DNA of 64,000 nt, taken from Methylophilus sp. 14. GTDB taxonomy: Bacteria > Pseudomonadota > Gammaproteobacteria > Burkholderiales > Methylophilaceae. Below are positions 15,886-24,731 of this stretch, in pieces (position 1 is the stretch's first letter; every line of letters begins with the position of its first letter). Both the position numbers and the translations under genes were made by a program. Below the pieces are notes generated by a model, which was not told where the DNA came from, ran no database searches, and saw only the letters and a program-made list of their open reading frames with translations. The DNA is taken from positions 402,856 to 466,855 of the forward strand of contig NZ_JADKYS010000003.1 of NCBI RefSeq assembly GCF_015354345.1. Direction: 5' to 3'.

Positions 15886-17475
15886 ATGATGAAGCCCCTG
15901 ACCTTTGACAACCGTTTTACCCGCGAACTTCCCGGCGACCCGATCTCAGACAATTACACCAGGCAAGTCAGCGACTGTTTGTGGTCGCCTGTACAACCAA
16001 CCCCGGTCAACAACCCGCAATTACTGGCCTATAGCCCTGAAGTCGCCGAACTGCTGGGATTTTCTGCCGCGGACATGCAAGACCGCGACCTGATCCAGAC
16101 GTTGGGCGGCAATGGCATCCTGGATGGCATGTTCACTTATGCCACCCGTTACGGTGGGCACCAGTTTGGGCACTGGGCCGGGCAACTCGGTGATGGCCGT
16201 GCCATTTACCTGGGTGAACTCATCCACGCGGGCAAACGCTTTGAGCTGCAACTCAAAGGCGCGGGCGAAACGCCTTACTCGCGTTCGGCAGATGGCCGCG
16301 CAGTGCTGCGTTCCAGCCTGCGCGAGTTTTTATGCTCCGAAGCCATGCATCACCTGGGTGTGCCGACCACGCGCGCGTTAAGCCTGGTCACTACCGGCAA
16401 CCAGGTGGTACGCGATATGTTCTACAACGGCAATCCGCAGCTCGAACCCGGCGCCATTGTCTGCCGTGTTGCACCATCATTCACGCGCTTTGGCCATTTT
16501 GAAATCCTCGCCAGCCGCAACGAATTACCGTTATTAAAACGCCTGATCGGCTTGACGCTGGATCGCGACTTTGCCGACTGGTGGCCGACCACCGGCCTGG
16601 CGTTGGACATTAACGACCCTTCTGCCGAGCTGATTGAAGCCTGGTTTGAAGAAGTGTGTTCGCGCACAGCCATCATGATCGCGCACTGGATGCGCGTGGG
16701 TTTTGTGCATGGTGTGATGAATACCGACAATATGTCCATCCTCGGCCTGACCATTGATTATGGCCCGTATGGCTGGGTGGATAACTTTGACCCGGGCTGG
16801 ACGCCAAACACCACCGACGCGCAAGGCCGTCGCTACTGTTTTGGCCGCCAACCGGATATCGCGCGCTGGAACCTTGAGCGCCTGGCCGAAGCATTGGGCA
16901 CCCTGCTACCGGAAACGCAAGGCCTGGCGGATGGCCTGACCACTTATGACCAGACCTATATACGCGCCCTGACCTCCAGCCTGGCTGGCAAGTTTGGATT
17001 CGACCACTGGCAAGACGGCGATGGTGAACTGATTAACCATATTTTTGAGTTGATGCAACGCGCTGAAGTCGACCAGACACTGTTTTTCACCCAATTGGCG
17101 AAACTGGATATTGCGCAACCGCAACTGGCAACGCTGACAGACGCTTTTTACACCGAGCAAGGACAACAACAGTTTGGCGCCGATATCCAGTCCTGGCTGC
17201 ACAATTACAGCCAACGCCTGCAACAGTCGGGAATTTCCCCTGAGCAACGTTTGCAAAAAATGGCAGCAGCCAACCCGATTTATGTACTGCGTAACTATCT
17301 GGCGCAAGAAGCCATTGATCTGGCAACGGAAGGCGACAACTCGCGCCTGCTGACGTTATTGGAAGTGTTACGCCACCCCTATACCGAGCAGGCTGGCATG
17401 GCCGCCTTTGCGCAAAAGCGCCCGGACTGGGCGCGGCAAAAGGCCGGTTGCTCGATGTTGTCGTGTAGTTCATAA
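15886..17475 (+). CDS. selO: Protein adenylyltransferase SelO (YdiU, UPF0061)
   Basis: A 529-residue pseudokinase-fold enzyme that transfers AMP to protein Ser/Thr/Tyr in redox stress. Signatures are GGHQFGHWAGQLGDGRA, LKGAGETPYSR, HGVMNTDNMSI (D281) and TIDYGPYGW (D291). The C-terminus ends MLSCSS, the place of the conserved Cys (Sec in animals). Two ATGs in tandem (15886, 15889) could start it, and no clear ribosome site is visible. zur follows 8 bases later, so they may be cotranscribed. Confidence 0.93.
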   Translation: MMKPLTFDNRFTRELPGDPISDNYTRQVSDCLWSPVQPTPVNNPQLLAYSPEVAELLGFSAADMQDRDLIQTLGGNGILDGMFTYATRYGGHQFGHWAGQLGDGRAIYLGELIHAGKRFELQLKGAGETPYSRSADGRAVLRSSLREFLCSEAMHHLGVPTTRALSLVTTGNQVVRDMFYNGNPQLEPGAIVCRVAPSFTRFGHFEILASRNELPLLKRLIGLTLDRDFADWWPTTGLALDINDPSAELIEAWFEEVCSRTAIMIAHWMRVGFVHGVMNTDNMSILGLTIDYGPYGWVDNFDPGWTPNTTDAQGRRYCFGRQPDIARWNLERLAEALGTLLPETQGLADGLTTYDQTYIRALTSSLAGKFGFDHWQDGDGELINHIFELMQRAEVDQTLFFTQLAKLDIAQPQLATLTDAFYTEQGQQQFGADIQSWLHNYSQRLQQSGISPEQRLQKMAAANPIYVLRNYLAQEAIDLATEGDNSRLLTLLEVLRHPYTEQAGMAAFAQKRPDWARQKAGCSMLSCSS

Positions 17476-17483
17476 TTTGGGCC

Positions 17484-17966
17484 ATGCAAACTGCTGAACA
17501 ATTGATCACCGAGGCTGGCCTGCGCCCGACTAAAGCGCGCTTGGCCGTGCTGAGCGTGATGATCAACTCTCACACAGCCTTGAGTCATACAGAGATTTTG
17601 TCCGCCCTGCACGGCGTGAAAGAAATTGACCGGGTAACGGTTTACAGGGTGCTGGACTGGCTACAGGAAAACGCACTCATACATAAAATTTCCACCGATG
17701 ACCGTGCCTGGAAGTTCCAGCTCAATGCTCCCAAACGCAGCTACAAAGCAGCTGACGGAACAAGTCATTCAGCCTTGCTCACTCCTTCTGGCCTGCCCAG
17801 CAACCATGGCCATGCCCACCTGCACTGCCAGCAGTGCGGAACCGTATTGTGCATACACGAACTGGCCGCACATATTCCTGCAGGGATTTTCCAGACTTAT
17901 CAGGTCTCGCACATTGAGATCAGCCTAAAAGGCATTTGCCCGGACTGCCAGCAAGCCGCGGCTTAA
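17484..17966 (+). CDS. zur: Fur-family regulator, probably Zur
   Basis: A 160-residue Fur-family repressor: a winged helix at residues 1-80 with VTVYRVLDWL as recognition region, then a C-terminal domain with HGHAHLHCQQC (C115, C118) and CPDC (C152, C155) for the structural zinc. I call it Zur because of the genes that follow: a Cys-poor dksA, a CobW/ZigA GTPase and DUF1826, all typical Zur targets. Fur cannot be excluded by sequence alone. It starts 8 bases after selO. Palindromes downstream (18021-18090) are candidate operators. Confidence 0.85.
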   Translation: MQTAEQLITEAGLRPTKARLAVLSVMINSHTALSHTEILSALHGVKEIDRVTVYRVLDWLQENALIHKISTDDRAWKFQLNAPKRSYKAADGTSHSALLTPSGLPSNHGHAHLHCQQCGTVLCIHELAAHIPAGIFQTYQVSHIEISLKGICPDCQQAAA

Positions 17967-18020
17967 TTTCCTCAGCGGACGCTTCATCAAGCGACTTTGA
18001 TCTACCCATGTCAGCCCACC

Positions 18021-18037
18021 TTGCAACATAGTTGCAA
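18021..18037. promoter_or_regulatory. Candidate Zur box 1 (perfect palindrome)
   Basis: TTGCAACATAGTTGCAA is a perfect 7-3-7 palindrome about 57 bases before the dksA2-type start. Its size and symmetry fit a Fur-family dimer site; assignment to Zur rests on the neighbourhood. Confidence 0.6.
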
Positions 18038-18058
18038 AATGTATCTTTCAAGACTAAA

Positions 18059-18090
18059 ATGCAACTAAATTGCAATGCAACAAAGTTGCC
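18059..18090. promoter_or_regulatory. Candidate Zur boxes 2 and 3 (tandem imperfect palindromes)
   Basis: TGCAAC-TAA-ATTGCA (18060-18074) and TGCAAC-AAA-GTTGC (18076-18089) repeat the core of box 1, with centres 16 bases apart. Box 3 ends four bases before the start codon, a place where bound repressor would block transcription. Confidence 0.55.
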
Positions 18091-18093
18091 ATC

Positions 18094-18498
18094 ATGCTCA
18101 CCGAATCCGAACTACTCTCCATGCCTGCAGAGGCTTACATGAACGCGGCGCAACTCGCATTCTTTCAGCACTTGCTGGAAAAGCAGCGCCAGGCTTTGCA
18201 TGACAACATGCGACTGACCAGTAGTCATCTGCACGAACAGGAAGAGACGCCAGACCCGGCAGATCGCGCCTCACAAGAGGAATCACATGGCCTGGAACTT
18301 AGAACACGTGAGCGCGAACGCAAACATTTAAAAAGCATTGCTGCAGCCTTATTACGCATACGTGATGGCCTTTATGGCTATTGCGAAGAAACAGGCGAGC
18401 CGATTGGCCTGCCGCGATTGTTAGCCAGGCCGACGACTAAACTCTGCCTGGAAGCACAAGAGCGCCATGAGCGTCGCGAACGTCAATTCAATCATTAA
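18094..18498 (+). CDS. DksA paralogue lacking the four-Cys zinc site (DksA2-type)
   Basis: A 134-residue DksA-family RNA polymerase secondary-channel regulator. The coiled-coil tip residues are kept (D54, D57, A59 in DPADRASQE), as are the YGYCEETGEPIG and RLLARPTTKLCLEAQ regions. The zinc finger has only one Cys of each CxxC pair (C97/T100 and C118/A121). This is the pattern of Pseudomonas DksA2, which replaces zinc-requiring DksA in zinc starvation. A frame from TTG 18070 would run through the palindromes; ATG 18094 is preferred, ATG 18121 remains possible. It sits between zur and the CobW GTPase, behind three candidate Zur boxes. Confidence 0.88.
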   Translation: MLTESELLSMPAEAYMNAAQLAFFQHLLEKQRQALHDNMRLTSSHLHEQEETPDPADRASQEESHGLELRTRERERKHLKSIAAALLRIRDGLYGYCEETGEPIGLPRLLARPTTKLCLEAQERHERRERQFNH

Positions 18499-18510
18499 AG
18501 GATCATGACT

Positions 18511-19743
18511 ATGAACAAACTCCCTGTGACCGTCCTCTCTGGCTTTCTCGGCGCGGGCAAAACCACCTTGCTTAACCATGTGCTCAACAACCGCGAAGGC
18601 AAGCGTGTGGCGGTGATTGTCAATGATATGTCAGAAGTGAATATCGACGCCCAACTGGTGCGCGACGGCGGTGCACAGTTGTCGCGCCAGGAAGAAAAAC
18701 TAGTCGAGATGAGCAATGGCTGCATTTGCTGCACCTTGCGTGAAGACCTGCTGATTGAAATCACCCGCCTGGCCAAAGAAAACCGTTTTGATTACCTGCT
18801 GATTGAAACCACCGGTATTTCCGAGCCCTTGCCGATTGCCGAAACCTTTACCTTTGCAGATGAAGATGGCGTCTCGCTGGCCGATGTTGCCCAACTAGAC
18901 ACCATGGTCACCGTGGTCGATGGCTACAATTTTCTTAAAGATTACAGTTCACAAGACCTGCTGGGTGACCGCGGCCTGTCGCTGGGAGAAGAAGATGAGC
19001 GCACGATTGTCGACTTGCTGGTCGAACAAATTGAGTTTTGTGATGTGCTGGTGCTCAATAAAACCGACCTGTTAACCCTGGAGGAAATCGGCAGACTGGA
19101 AAGCATGCTTAAAACGCTGAATCCACGGGCTCAGATCATTCATAGCAGTTTTGGCAAAGTGCCTTTGCACCGTATTATGAATACAGGCTTATTCGACTTT
19201 GAGCAGGCTGCCGAAGCGCCGGGCTGGTTACAGGAACTGCGTGGCGAGCATGTGCCAGAGAGTGAGGAATATGGCATCTCGAGTTTTGTTTACCGCGCCC
19301 GCAAGCCCTTTCACCCGCAACGCCTTTGGCAGTGGTTGAATACGGAATGGTCTGGTGTGGTGCGCTCCAAAGGCCGTTACTGGATCGCCTCACGACCGGA
19401 ATTTTGTGCCACCTGGTCGCAAGCCGGGGCCGTGACCCGCACCGAGCTGGCAGGCATGTGGTGGGTGGCGACGCCCAAAGTGTACTGGCCGCAAGACCGT
19501 GAAAGCCTGCAGCATATTCATGAGCGCTGGCAGGAGCCATTTGGTGATCGCCAACAAGAGCTGGTCATCATAGGCATGGCCATGGATAAAGCCGCACTGA
19601 CCGCAACATTTGACGCCTGCCTGCTAACTGATGTGGAAATGGCATTAGGCATGGATGCCTGGCGCACTTTTGCGGACCCGTTTCCACAATGGTCAGTGAA
19701 TCTGCACACCGAGGCCGAAGAATCAACCGAAGAGATGGCCTAA
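18511..19743 (+). CDS. CobW/ZigA-type GTPase zinc metallochaperone
   Basis: A 410-residue G3E GTPase. [12 protein letters not shown] is the P-loop, CICC at residues 71-74 the metal-binding CxCC, then IETTGISEP and the LNKTDLL base-recognition motif. The CobW C-terminal domain ([16 protein letters not shown]) follows. Members under Zur control deliver zinc to essential enzymes when zinc is scarce. I start at ATG 18511, with AAGGA eight bases before it, rather than 18505. It follows dksA2 by 12 bases and precedes DUF1826 by 3 bases, so it is the middle of a zinc-sparing operon. Confidence 0.9.
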   Translation: MNKLPVTVLSGFLGAGKTTLLNHVLNNREGKRVAVIVNDMSEVNIDAQLVRDGGAQLSRQEEKLVEMSNGCICCTLREDLLIEITRLAKENRFDYLLIETTGISEPLPIAETFTFADEDGVSLADVAQLDTMVTVVDGYNFLKDYSSQDLLGDRGLSLGEEDERTIVDLLVEQIEFCDVLVLNKTDLLTLEEIGRLESMLKTLNPRAQIIHSSFGKVPLHRIMNTGLFDFEQAAEAPGWLQELRGEHVPESEEYGISSFVYRARKPFHPQRLWQWLNTEWSGVVRSKGRYWIASRPEFCATWSQAGAVTRTELAGMWWVATPKVYWPQDRESLQHIHERWQEPFGDRQQELVIIGMAMDKAALTATFDACLLTDVEMALGMDAWRTFADPFPQWSVNLHTEAEESTEEMA

Positions 19744-19746
19744 GCC

Positions 19747-20421
19747 ATGCTAGAAAGCGTATCTACAGGAGGACAGCATAGGCCGCCAACCCACATCATG
19801 CCTGATTTCAATCCCATGGAGTTGCTGTCAATTTTTGAAAACAAGCGGCAAATTCAGGTCATAGAGCGACCGCCAAATAGCGAGATTTCCAGCTACTTGC
19901 AACAAGTCTCCGCAAGGCTGGGCAACGGATTCAGGCATATACTCAGGCCTGCCGACGCGCACCTGGAAGCATTAGAAAAGGCCTTACGCCTTCCTGAAGC
20001 AAGCGGTAAAGCAGCATTGCTGGCAGAGATCTCTTTGTTAGTTAACTTGTATGCTGACCTGCTGGATTGTCCGCAGGTGGCCATCCGGCTTGAAGTGTTA
20101 CAGCATGCGATGTGCCCCAAATTTCATATTGATCGTACCGGCATCCGTCTGCTCTGTACCTATGTCGGCCCGGGCACCGAGTGGCTGGAAGAGCACTTTT
20201 GCCACAGAGAGGCGTTAACACGCACACATGCCTCACTTGAGGCTTTTCACGCCGATCTGATTTTGCATCCCCAGGGCGTACGCCAGGCAGCACAACATGC
20301 GCTTGTCCTGTTAAAAGGCAGCCGCTGGCAAGGCAATGGTCATGCCGGTGTGATACATCGCTCGCCAGAGATTGCGCCAGGAAGCACCCGCGTCATCCTG
20401 GCACTGGACGCGATGTGGTAA
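19747..20421 (+). CDS. DUF1826 family protein
   Basis: A 224-residue protein with the DUF1826 core: MCPKFHIDRTGIRLLCTYVGPGTEWL around residues 120-150, containing a conserved Cys, His and Asp that could hold a metal. A GSRWQGN...GVIHRSPEI segment near the end is also family-like. DUF1826 genes are regularly found with CobW GTPases and Zur, so a role in zinc limitation is inferred; the reaction is unknown. It starts three bases after the GTPase gene. The first 17-23 residues look non-conserved and a start at ATG 19798 (MPDFNP) or 19816 (MELLS) is possible. Confidence 0.75.
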   Translation: MLESVSTGGQHRPPTHIMPDFNPMELLSIFENKRQIQVIERPPNSEISSYLQQVSARLGNGFRHILRPADAHLEALEKALRLPEASGKAALLAEISLLVNLYADLLDCPQVAIRLEVLQHAMCPKFHIDRTGIRLLCTYVGPGTEWLEEHFCHREALTRTHASLEAFHADLILHPQGVRQAAQHALVLLKGSRWQGNGHAGVIHRSPEIAPGSTRVILALDAMW

Positions 20422-20512
20422 GTTGGCAGGATTATCGCCGCAGGCGAGAACAAACAATCGTTGCGACATTGATAACCGTTATTTATTTTTATATTCACAG
20501 GGAAGAGTCTCC

Positions 20513-22612
20513 ATGATGCAGCAAAAAAGGATTGCCCGCCTGCTGGCAATCATGCTGTTGCCGGTCGCACACGTGTATGCCGAAGACAGCGCCGAATTGC
20601 CAAAAACCAACAAAAAAAATAACTATCAAAAAGAGGCAGCCGCAGCCAGCGTAGAACTCGATAGCGTCGTGGTGTTCGGCAAAAAAGAACAGGCAACGAC
20701 AACAGATAAGGGGCTGGCGGGCTCGGTTGATGTGATTACCCGCGAAGAACTCGAATATGAGCATGTGACGGATACGCTGGAGCTTTTTAGCAAAACACCT
20801 GGTGTGGTACTGTCACGCTATAGCCAGGGTATTGTAAACACCGAAGTCTCTATCAGGGGTTTTAGTGGTGACGGCGAGACACCAAACGCAAAAGTGCTGG
20901 TGGACGGTATTCCCTCGAATTTGTTTTCAGGCTTGAGCGAACTGGATTACCTGTTCCCAACCAACATTCAAAGTGTACAGGTATTCAAGGGCACCAGCGA
21001 CGCTACTACCGGACTATTTGCGACAGCAGGCAACTACAAGGTGGAAACGCGTAAGGATGCTGGCAAGCAATTGCAGTTTGGCTACGGCAGTTTTCAAACC
21101 CGCGAAATGCAGGGCTACTATGGCGAAAAGCAAGGCGATTTTACGCAAAACTATGCTATCGGGTATCGCAAGGGCAATGGCTTCCGCGACCACACCGAGA
21201 ATGAAAAAATGGCCTTGTCCGGCCGCTGGCAAATGGATTTTGAACAATCCAGCCTAGCTTTAAGTGCAAAGTATGGCAAATACAACGCCCCTGAGGCGCC
21301 GGGCTACATGTCAAAACAACAGGCGCGCGAAGATAGAAAAGGCGTGGCACCCAACGCGCTGAATGATAGTGGTGAAAAAGAATTCAAGCATTTGAGCCTG
21401 CATTATGACTATTTCTTCAGCAACGACTTGGATTTAAGCTTAAAGACTTATTGGCAGAATTTTGACCGAGAACGTAACGTACGTTTTATTGGCTCACCCG
21501 GCGTTGAGAACAGACAGGATAATCAAACCTCCACAGGCTTGATTGCCAGATTAAACTGGAAAATCAATCCGCAGTGGGCCTTTGAAACCGGCTACGATAT
21601 TGAGCATCAGGAGGTCGATCAATTCAACCAGCGCGTCAATGCAGTTGGCGTGAATGTCATCCGCTTAAGCGCTGACTACAACTTTACTGCCCAAGGCATC
21701 TATGCAAAAGTTGAGAATACCCCTGTGGACTGGTTACGCTGGAACTTTGCTTTACGGGCAGACCGACTCGATGCAAAAGCCAATGATCCCATTATTATCG
21801 GCACCAACGCTAATCCAACCAGGCTGATTCCAACCGATTTGTATAGTGATTCGTCTATCGTACAACCAAAATTTAATATATTTGCCAATCTGACAGAACA
21901 ACATAGGCTCTTTGCCAGTGCAGGCCGCAGTTTTCAAACGCCCACCAGTTTTAATTTAAATCAGTATAACGCCGCAGCTGGCGCCAACTTTGGTAGCAGA
22001 ACCAATATCAAGGTGGCCATCAACGATGGCTGGGAACTTGGTCTTAAAAGTAGCTGGATACCAGCATTAAACACGCGTGTTTCTTACTGGCAACAACAGG
22101 CCAAAAACGAATTTATTACGATAGATAATATCCGTCAGCCTATTGGAGAAACACTCAGACAAGGCCTGGATGCCAGCTTTGATTACAAGCTTAATGACGC
22201 ACTCAGCTTTTGGGGCAATGTTTCCAGAGTCTCTGCCAAGATTGAAGAACCCAATGCGCTGAACCCGGAGTTCAAAGGCAACCATATTCGCAGCATCCCC
22301 TCTTATACGGCCTCACTGGGTGTGCAATTCATGCCAAACGCAGACTGGATTGCACGTCTTCATGTAGACAGCCAGGGAGACTACTATATTAATGAAAGTA
22401 ATCGTGGTGGCCAATATGGCGGCTACACGCTCACCCATGCCAATATTGATTACAAAACCAGTTGGGGCCGCATCAGCCTGTTAGCGAATAATATTTTTGA
22501 CCGTTATTATGAGTATGTATTCGACTTCAACTCCAACGGCAGCACCGGCGGTGTCAACTTCGCACCTGGTGCTGGCCGCAATTTCATGTTGACCGCCACC
22601 CTGGATTACTAA
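20513..22612 (+). CDS. TonB-dependent outer-membrane receptor
   Basis: A 699-residue receptor: signal peptide (ends VYAED), TonB-box-like VELDSVVVFG, plug domain with GLAGSVDVITREEL, SIRGFSG and VLVDGIPSN, then a 22-strand-type barrel ending LTATLDY. The ORF continues upstream but the signal peptide starts at the tandem ATG 20513/20516. Its stop overlaps the ABC ATPase start (TAATG), which ties it to an ABC-2 exporter, not to a binding-protein importer. It follows a zinc block by 91 bases, so the ligand may be a metal complex; PQQ is another candidate given pqqA downstream. The ligand cannot be read from sequence. Confidence 0.9.
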   Translation: MMQQKRIARLLAIMLLPVAHVYAEDSAELPKTNKKNNYQKEAAAASVELDSVVVFGKKEQATTTDKGLAGSVDVITREELEYEHVTDTLELFSKTPGVVLSRYSQGIVNTEVSIRGFSGDGETPNAKVLVDGIPSNLFSGLSELDYLFPTNIQSVQVFKGTSDATTGLFATAGNYKVETRKDAGKQLQFGYGSFQTREMQGYYGEKQGDFTQNYAIGYRKGNGFRDHTENEKMALSGRWQMDFEQSSLALSAKYGKYNAPEAPGYMSKQQAREDRKGVAPNALNDSGEKEFKHLSLHYDYFFSNDLDLSLKTYWQNFDRERNVRFIGSPGVENRQDNQTSTGLIARLNWKINPQWAFETGYDIEHQEVDQFNQRVNAVGVNVIRLSADYNFTAQGIYAKVENTPVDWLRWNFALRADRLDAKANDPIIIGTNANPTRLIPTDLYSDSSIVQPKFNIFANLTEQHRLFASAGRSFQTPTSFNLNQYNAAAGANFGSRTNIKVAINDGWELGLKSSWIPALNTRVSYWQQQAKNEFITIDNIRQPIGETLRQGLDASFDYKLNDALSFWGNVSRVSAKIEEPNALNPEFKGNHIRSIPSYTASLGVQFMPNADWIARLHVDSQGDYYINESNRGGQYGGYTLTHANIDYKTSWGRISLLANNIFDRYYEYVFDFNSNGSTGGVNFAPGAGRNFMLTATLDY

Positions 22613-23325
22613 TGACACCCTTACTCACCGTAAATCAGTTGAGCCTGCAATTCGCAGGACGCCCTATCTTGAATGCACTTAATCTAACCGTAGAAACGGG
22701 ACAGGTTGTCTCGGTATTGGGCAGCAATGGTGCCGGGAAATCCACCCTGCTCAAAAGCATTCTTGGCTTGCATGATGGGCGCGTCACGCAAACAGGGGCA
22801 ATACACATCGCAGGCATAGACCTCGTGCAGGCACGCCAGCAAGCACTCTCACAACTGGCCTATGTGCCAGAACAACCCGCTGTGTATGGCCACCTGTCTG
22901 CGATTGAAAACATTCGTTACTTTTTGAGCTTGGGGGCCGTTAGCCAAACATTGGATATCACCACTTGTTTGAGCATGGCAGGCTTGCCGGAACAAGCCTG
23001 GCAACGACCCTGTAGTGATTACTCCAAAGGCATGAAACAAAAAGTGATGTTAGCGCTGGCACTGGCGAAACAAGCCAGATTATTGCTGCTGGATGAGCCA
23101 AATTCTGGCCTTGATCCACAGGCGACCGAAGAGCTAAACCAGTTAATCCTGCAATGCAAACAGCAGGGCATGGGTGTATTGGTGGTCACGCATGATGTGC
23201 TGTCGGCCATGGCGTTTTCTGACCGTTTGCTGATGCTGGCCAACGGCCAGCTCTCACCCGTCAACCTGGACCAGCAGGCACTCACCTTAGATAACCTCAA
23301 GCGACTTTACCAGGGGCAGCTATGA
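22612..23325 (+). CDS. ABC transporter ATP-binding protein (ABC-2 exporter type)
   Basis: A 237-residue nucleotide-binding subunit. Walker A GSNGAGKST is near residue 40, Walker B LLLLDEPNSGLD follows, and the signature region is DYSKGMKQK in place of LSGGQ, as in ABC-2 exporters of the CcmA/NatA type. It overlaps the TonB receptor by one base and the first permease by four (ATGA), so all are translationally coupled. Confidence 0.92.
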   Translation: MTPLLTVNQLSLQFAGRPILNALNLTVETGQVVSVLGSNGAGKSTLLKSILGLHDGRVTQTGAIHIAGIDLVQARQQALSQLAYVPEQPAVYGHLSAIENIRYFLSLGAVSQTLDITTCLSMAGLPEQAWQRPCSDYSKGMKQKVMLALALAKQARLLLLDEPNSGLDPQATEELNQLILQCKQQGMGVLVVTHDVLSAMAFSDRLLMLANGQLSPVNLDQQALTLDNLKRLYQGQL

Positions 23326-24731
23326 ATCTCACGCCACTCTGGACCATCGCCTGCAACGAATGGCGGCGCTTGTGGCATGCCCGTGTGCCTGCCTTGCTGT
23401 TGACTGTGCTGGTGACGCTGTGGCTCATCGCCGCCCTCGCCGCGCACCATCACTGGCAAGACCATGCGCGCACCGTGGCAGAGGTCACGCAGCGCAGCCA
23501 GCAGGACTGGCAATCACAACCAGCCCGCCATCCGCACCGGGTATCGCACTATGGTGACTTTGTTGCCAAACCGCTGCATCCGCTCAGCGTCATCGAGCCT
23601 GGCATTCTCGACCAGTCTGGCCACCTGGTGTATCTGGAGGCACATCGCTTAAACAGTGCCAACTTCAACCCCGCCACCGAAGCCACCAGCCTGGGGCGGT
23701 TTCCACTCATGACGCCCGCTATGATTGTGCAATGGTGGATGCCGCTGTTTTTGATCATGATGGCGTATCACACCGTCACCGCAGAAAAAGTCACCGGCAC
23801 ACTGGCCTTTATGCGTGGCAACGGCACCCCTGGCTGGCAGATTGCCGTTGGCAAATGGCTGGCCTTGTTTTTGCCATTGCTGCTGTTGTTAGCCATACAA
23901 GCTGTGCTGACATGGCTCTGGAGCAGAGGCAGTGACCAATTGGCGCTCAGGCTGACAGCCATGTTATTGGCACAAATTTTCTATATCGCAGGCTGGTGTT
24001 TGCTGGTGGTAGCGGTTTCCTGGCATAGCCGCCAGCTGCATGGTGCTTTGCTCACTTTGCTGCTGTGCTGGGTATGTATCTGCATCATTTTTCCACGCGG
24101 ACTGGCCAACCTGGCGCAGGTATTACACCCTACCCAGCCACGCGCAGAAGCTGAATACCATGCCGAGGTCAAACTGAAAACAATAGGCGATAGCCACAAT
24201 CCGAATGACCCGCATTTTGCTGCATTCAAAGCCAGCCTGCTTAAACAATATGCAGTCACGCGCATTGAAGACTTGCCCGTCAACTACAACGGCTTGCTGA
24301 TGCAAGAAGGTGAACGGCTGACCACCGAGGTGTATCGCGAACAGCAAGCCTTGCATGACCAGCAACTGGCCAGACAAAATGCCAGCATACGCCTATGGTG
24401 CTGGCTCACACCGGCACTGGCGCTGCAATACGTGCAGATGGCCAGCAGCGGCAACGATTTGGCGCATCATCAGGCATTTATCAGCCAGGCAGAAAACCGC
24501 CGCTACCAGTTGATTGAATACCTCAACAGCATTCATAGCCACAAAGTCGTACACGCTGACGACAAGAATACGCGTGTGTCGGCTGAGTTTTGGCAGCAGG
24601 CACCACGCCCGGCGGTGACGCTGGCACCTATGAGCGTGAGCCAGCCCAGCCTGCAAGCCAGCTTTCTTATCCTGCTGGGCTGGCTATTGCTTCCCGGCGC
24701 ATTTCTTTTCAAGGTCAGCCAACGCATATGA
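23322..24731 (+). CDS. ABC-2 permease, DUF3526-like (first of two)
   Basis: A 469-residue inner-membrane protein. One helix near residues 23-42 precedes a long periplasmic section (about 45-135), then come helices around 140-160, 185-205, 215-240, 245-265 and near the C-terminus, and a large second loop. IVQWWMPLFLIMMAYHTVTAEKVTGTL is typical of DUF3526/ABC-2 permeases. It shares layout with the next gene, so they probably form a heterodimer with the ATPase. The substrate is unknown. Confidence 0.85.
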   Translation: MNLTPLWTIACNEWRRLWHARVPALLLTVLVTLWLIAALAAHHHWQDHARTVAEVTQRSQQDWQSQPARHPHRVSHYGDFVAKPLHPLSVIEPGILDQSGHLVYLEAHRLNSANFNPATEATSLGRFPLMTPAMIVQWWMPLFLIMMAYHTVTAEKVTGTLAFMRGNGTPGWQIAVGKWLALFLPLLLLLAIQAVLTWLWSRGSDQLALRLTAMLLAQIFYIAGWCLLVVAVSWHSRQLHGALLTLLLCWVCICIIFPRGLANLAQVLHPTQPRAEAEYHAEVKLKTIGDSHNPNDPHFAAFKASLLKQYAVTRIEDLPVNYNGLLMQEGERLTTEVYREQQALHDQQLARQNASIRLWCWLTPALALQYVQMASSGNDLAHHQAFISQAENRRYQLIEYLNSIHSHKVVHADDKNTRVSAEFWQQAPRPAVTLAPMSVSQPSLQASFLILLGWLLLPGAFLFKVSQRI

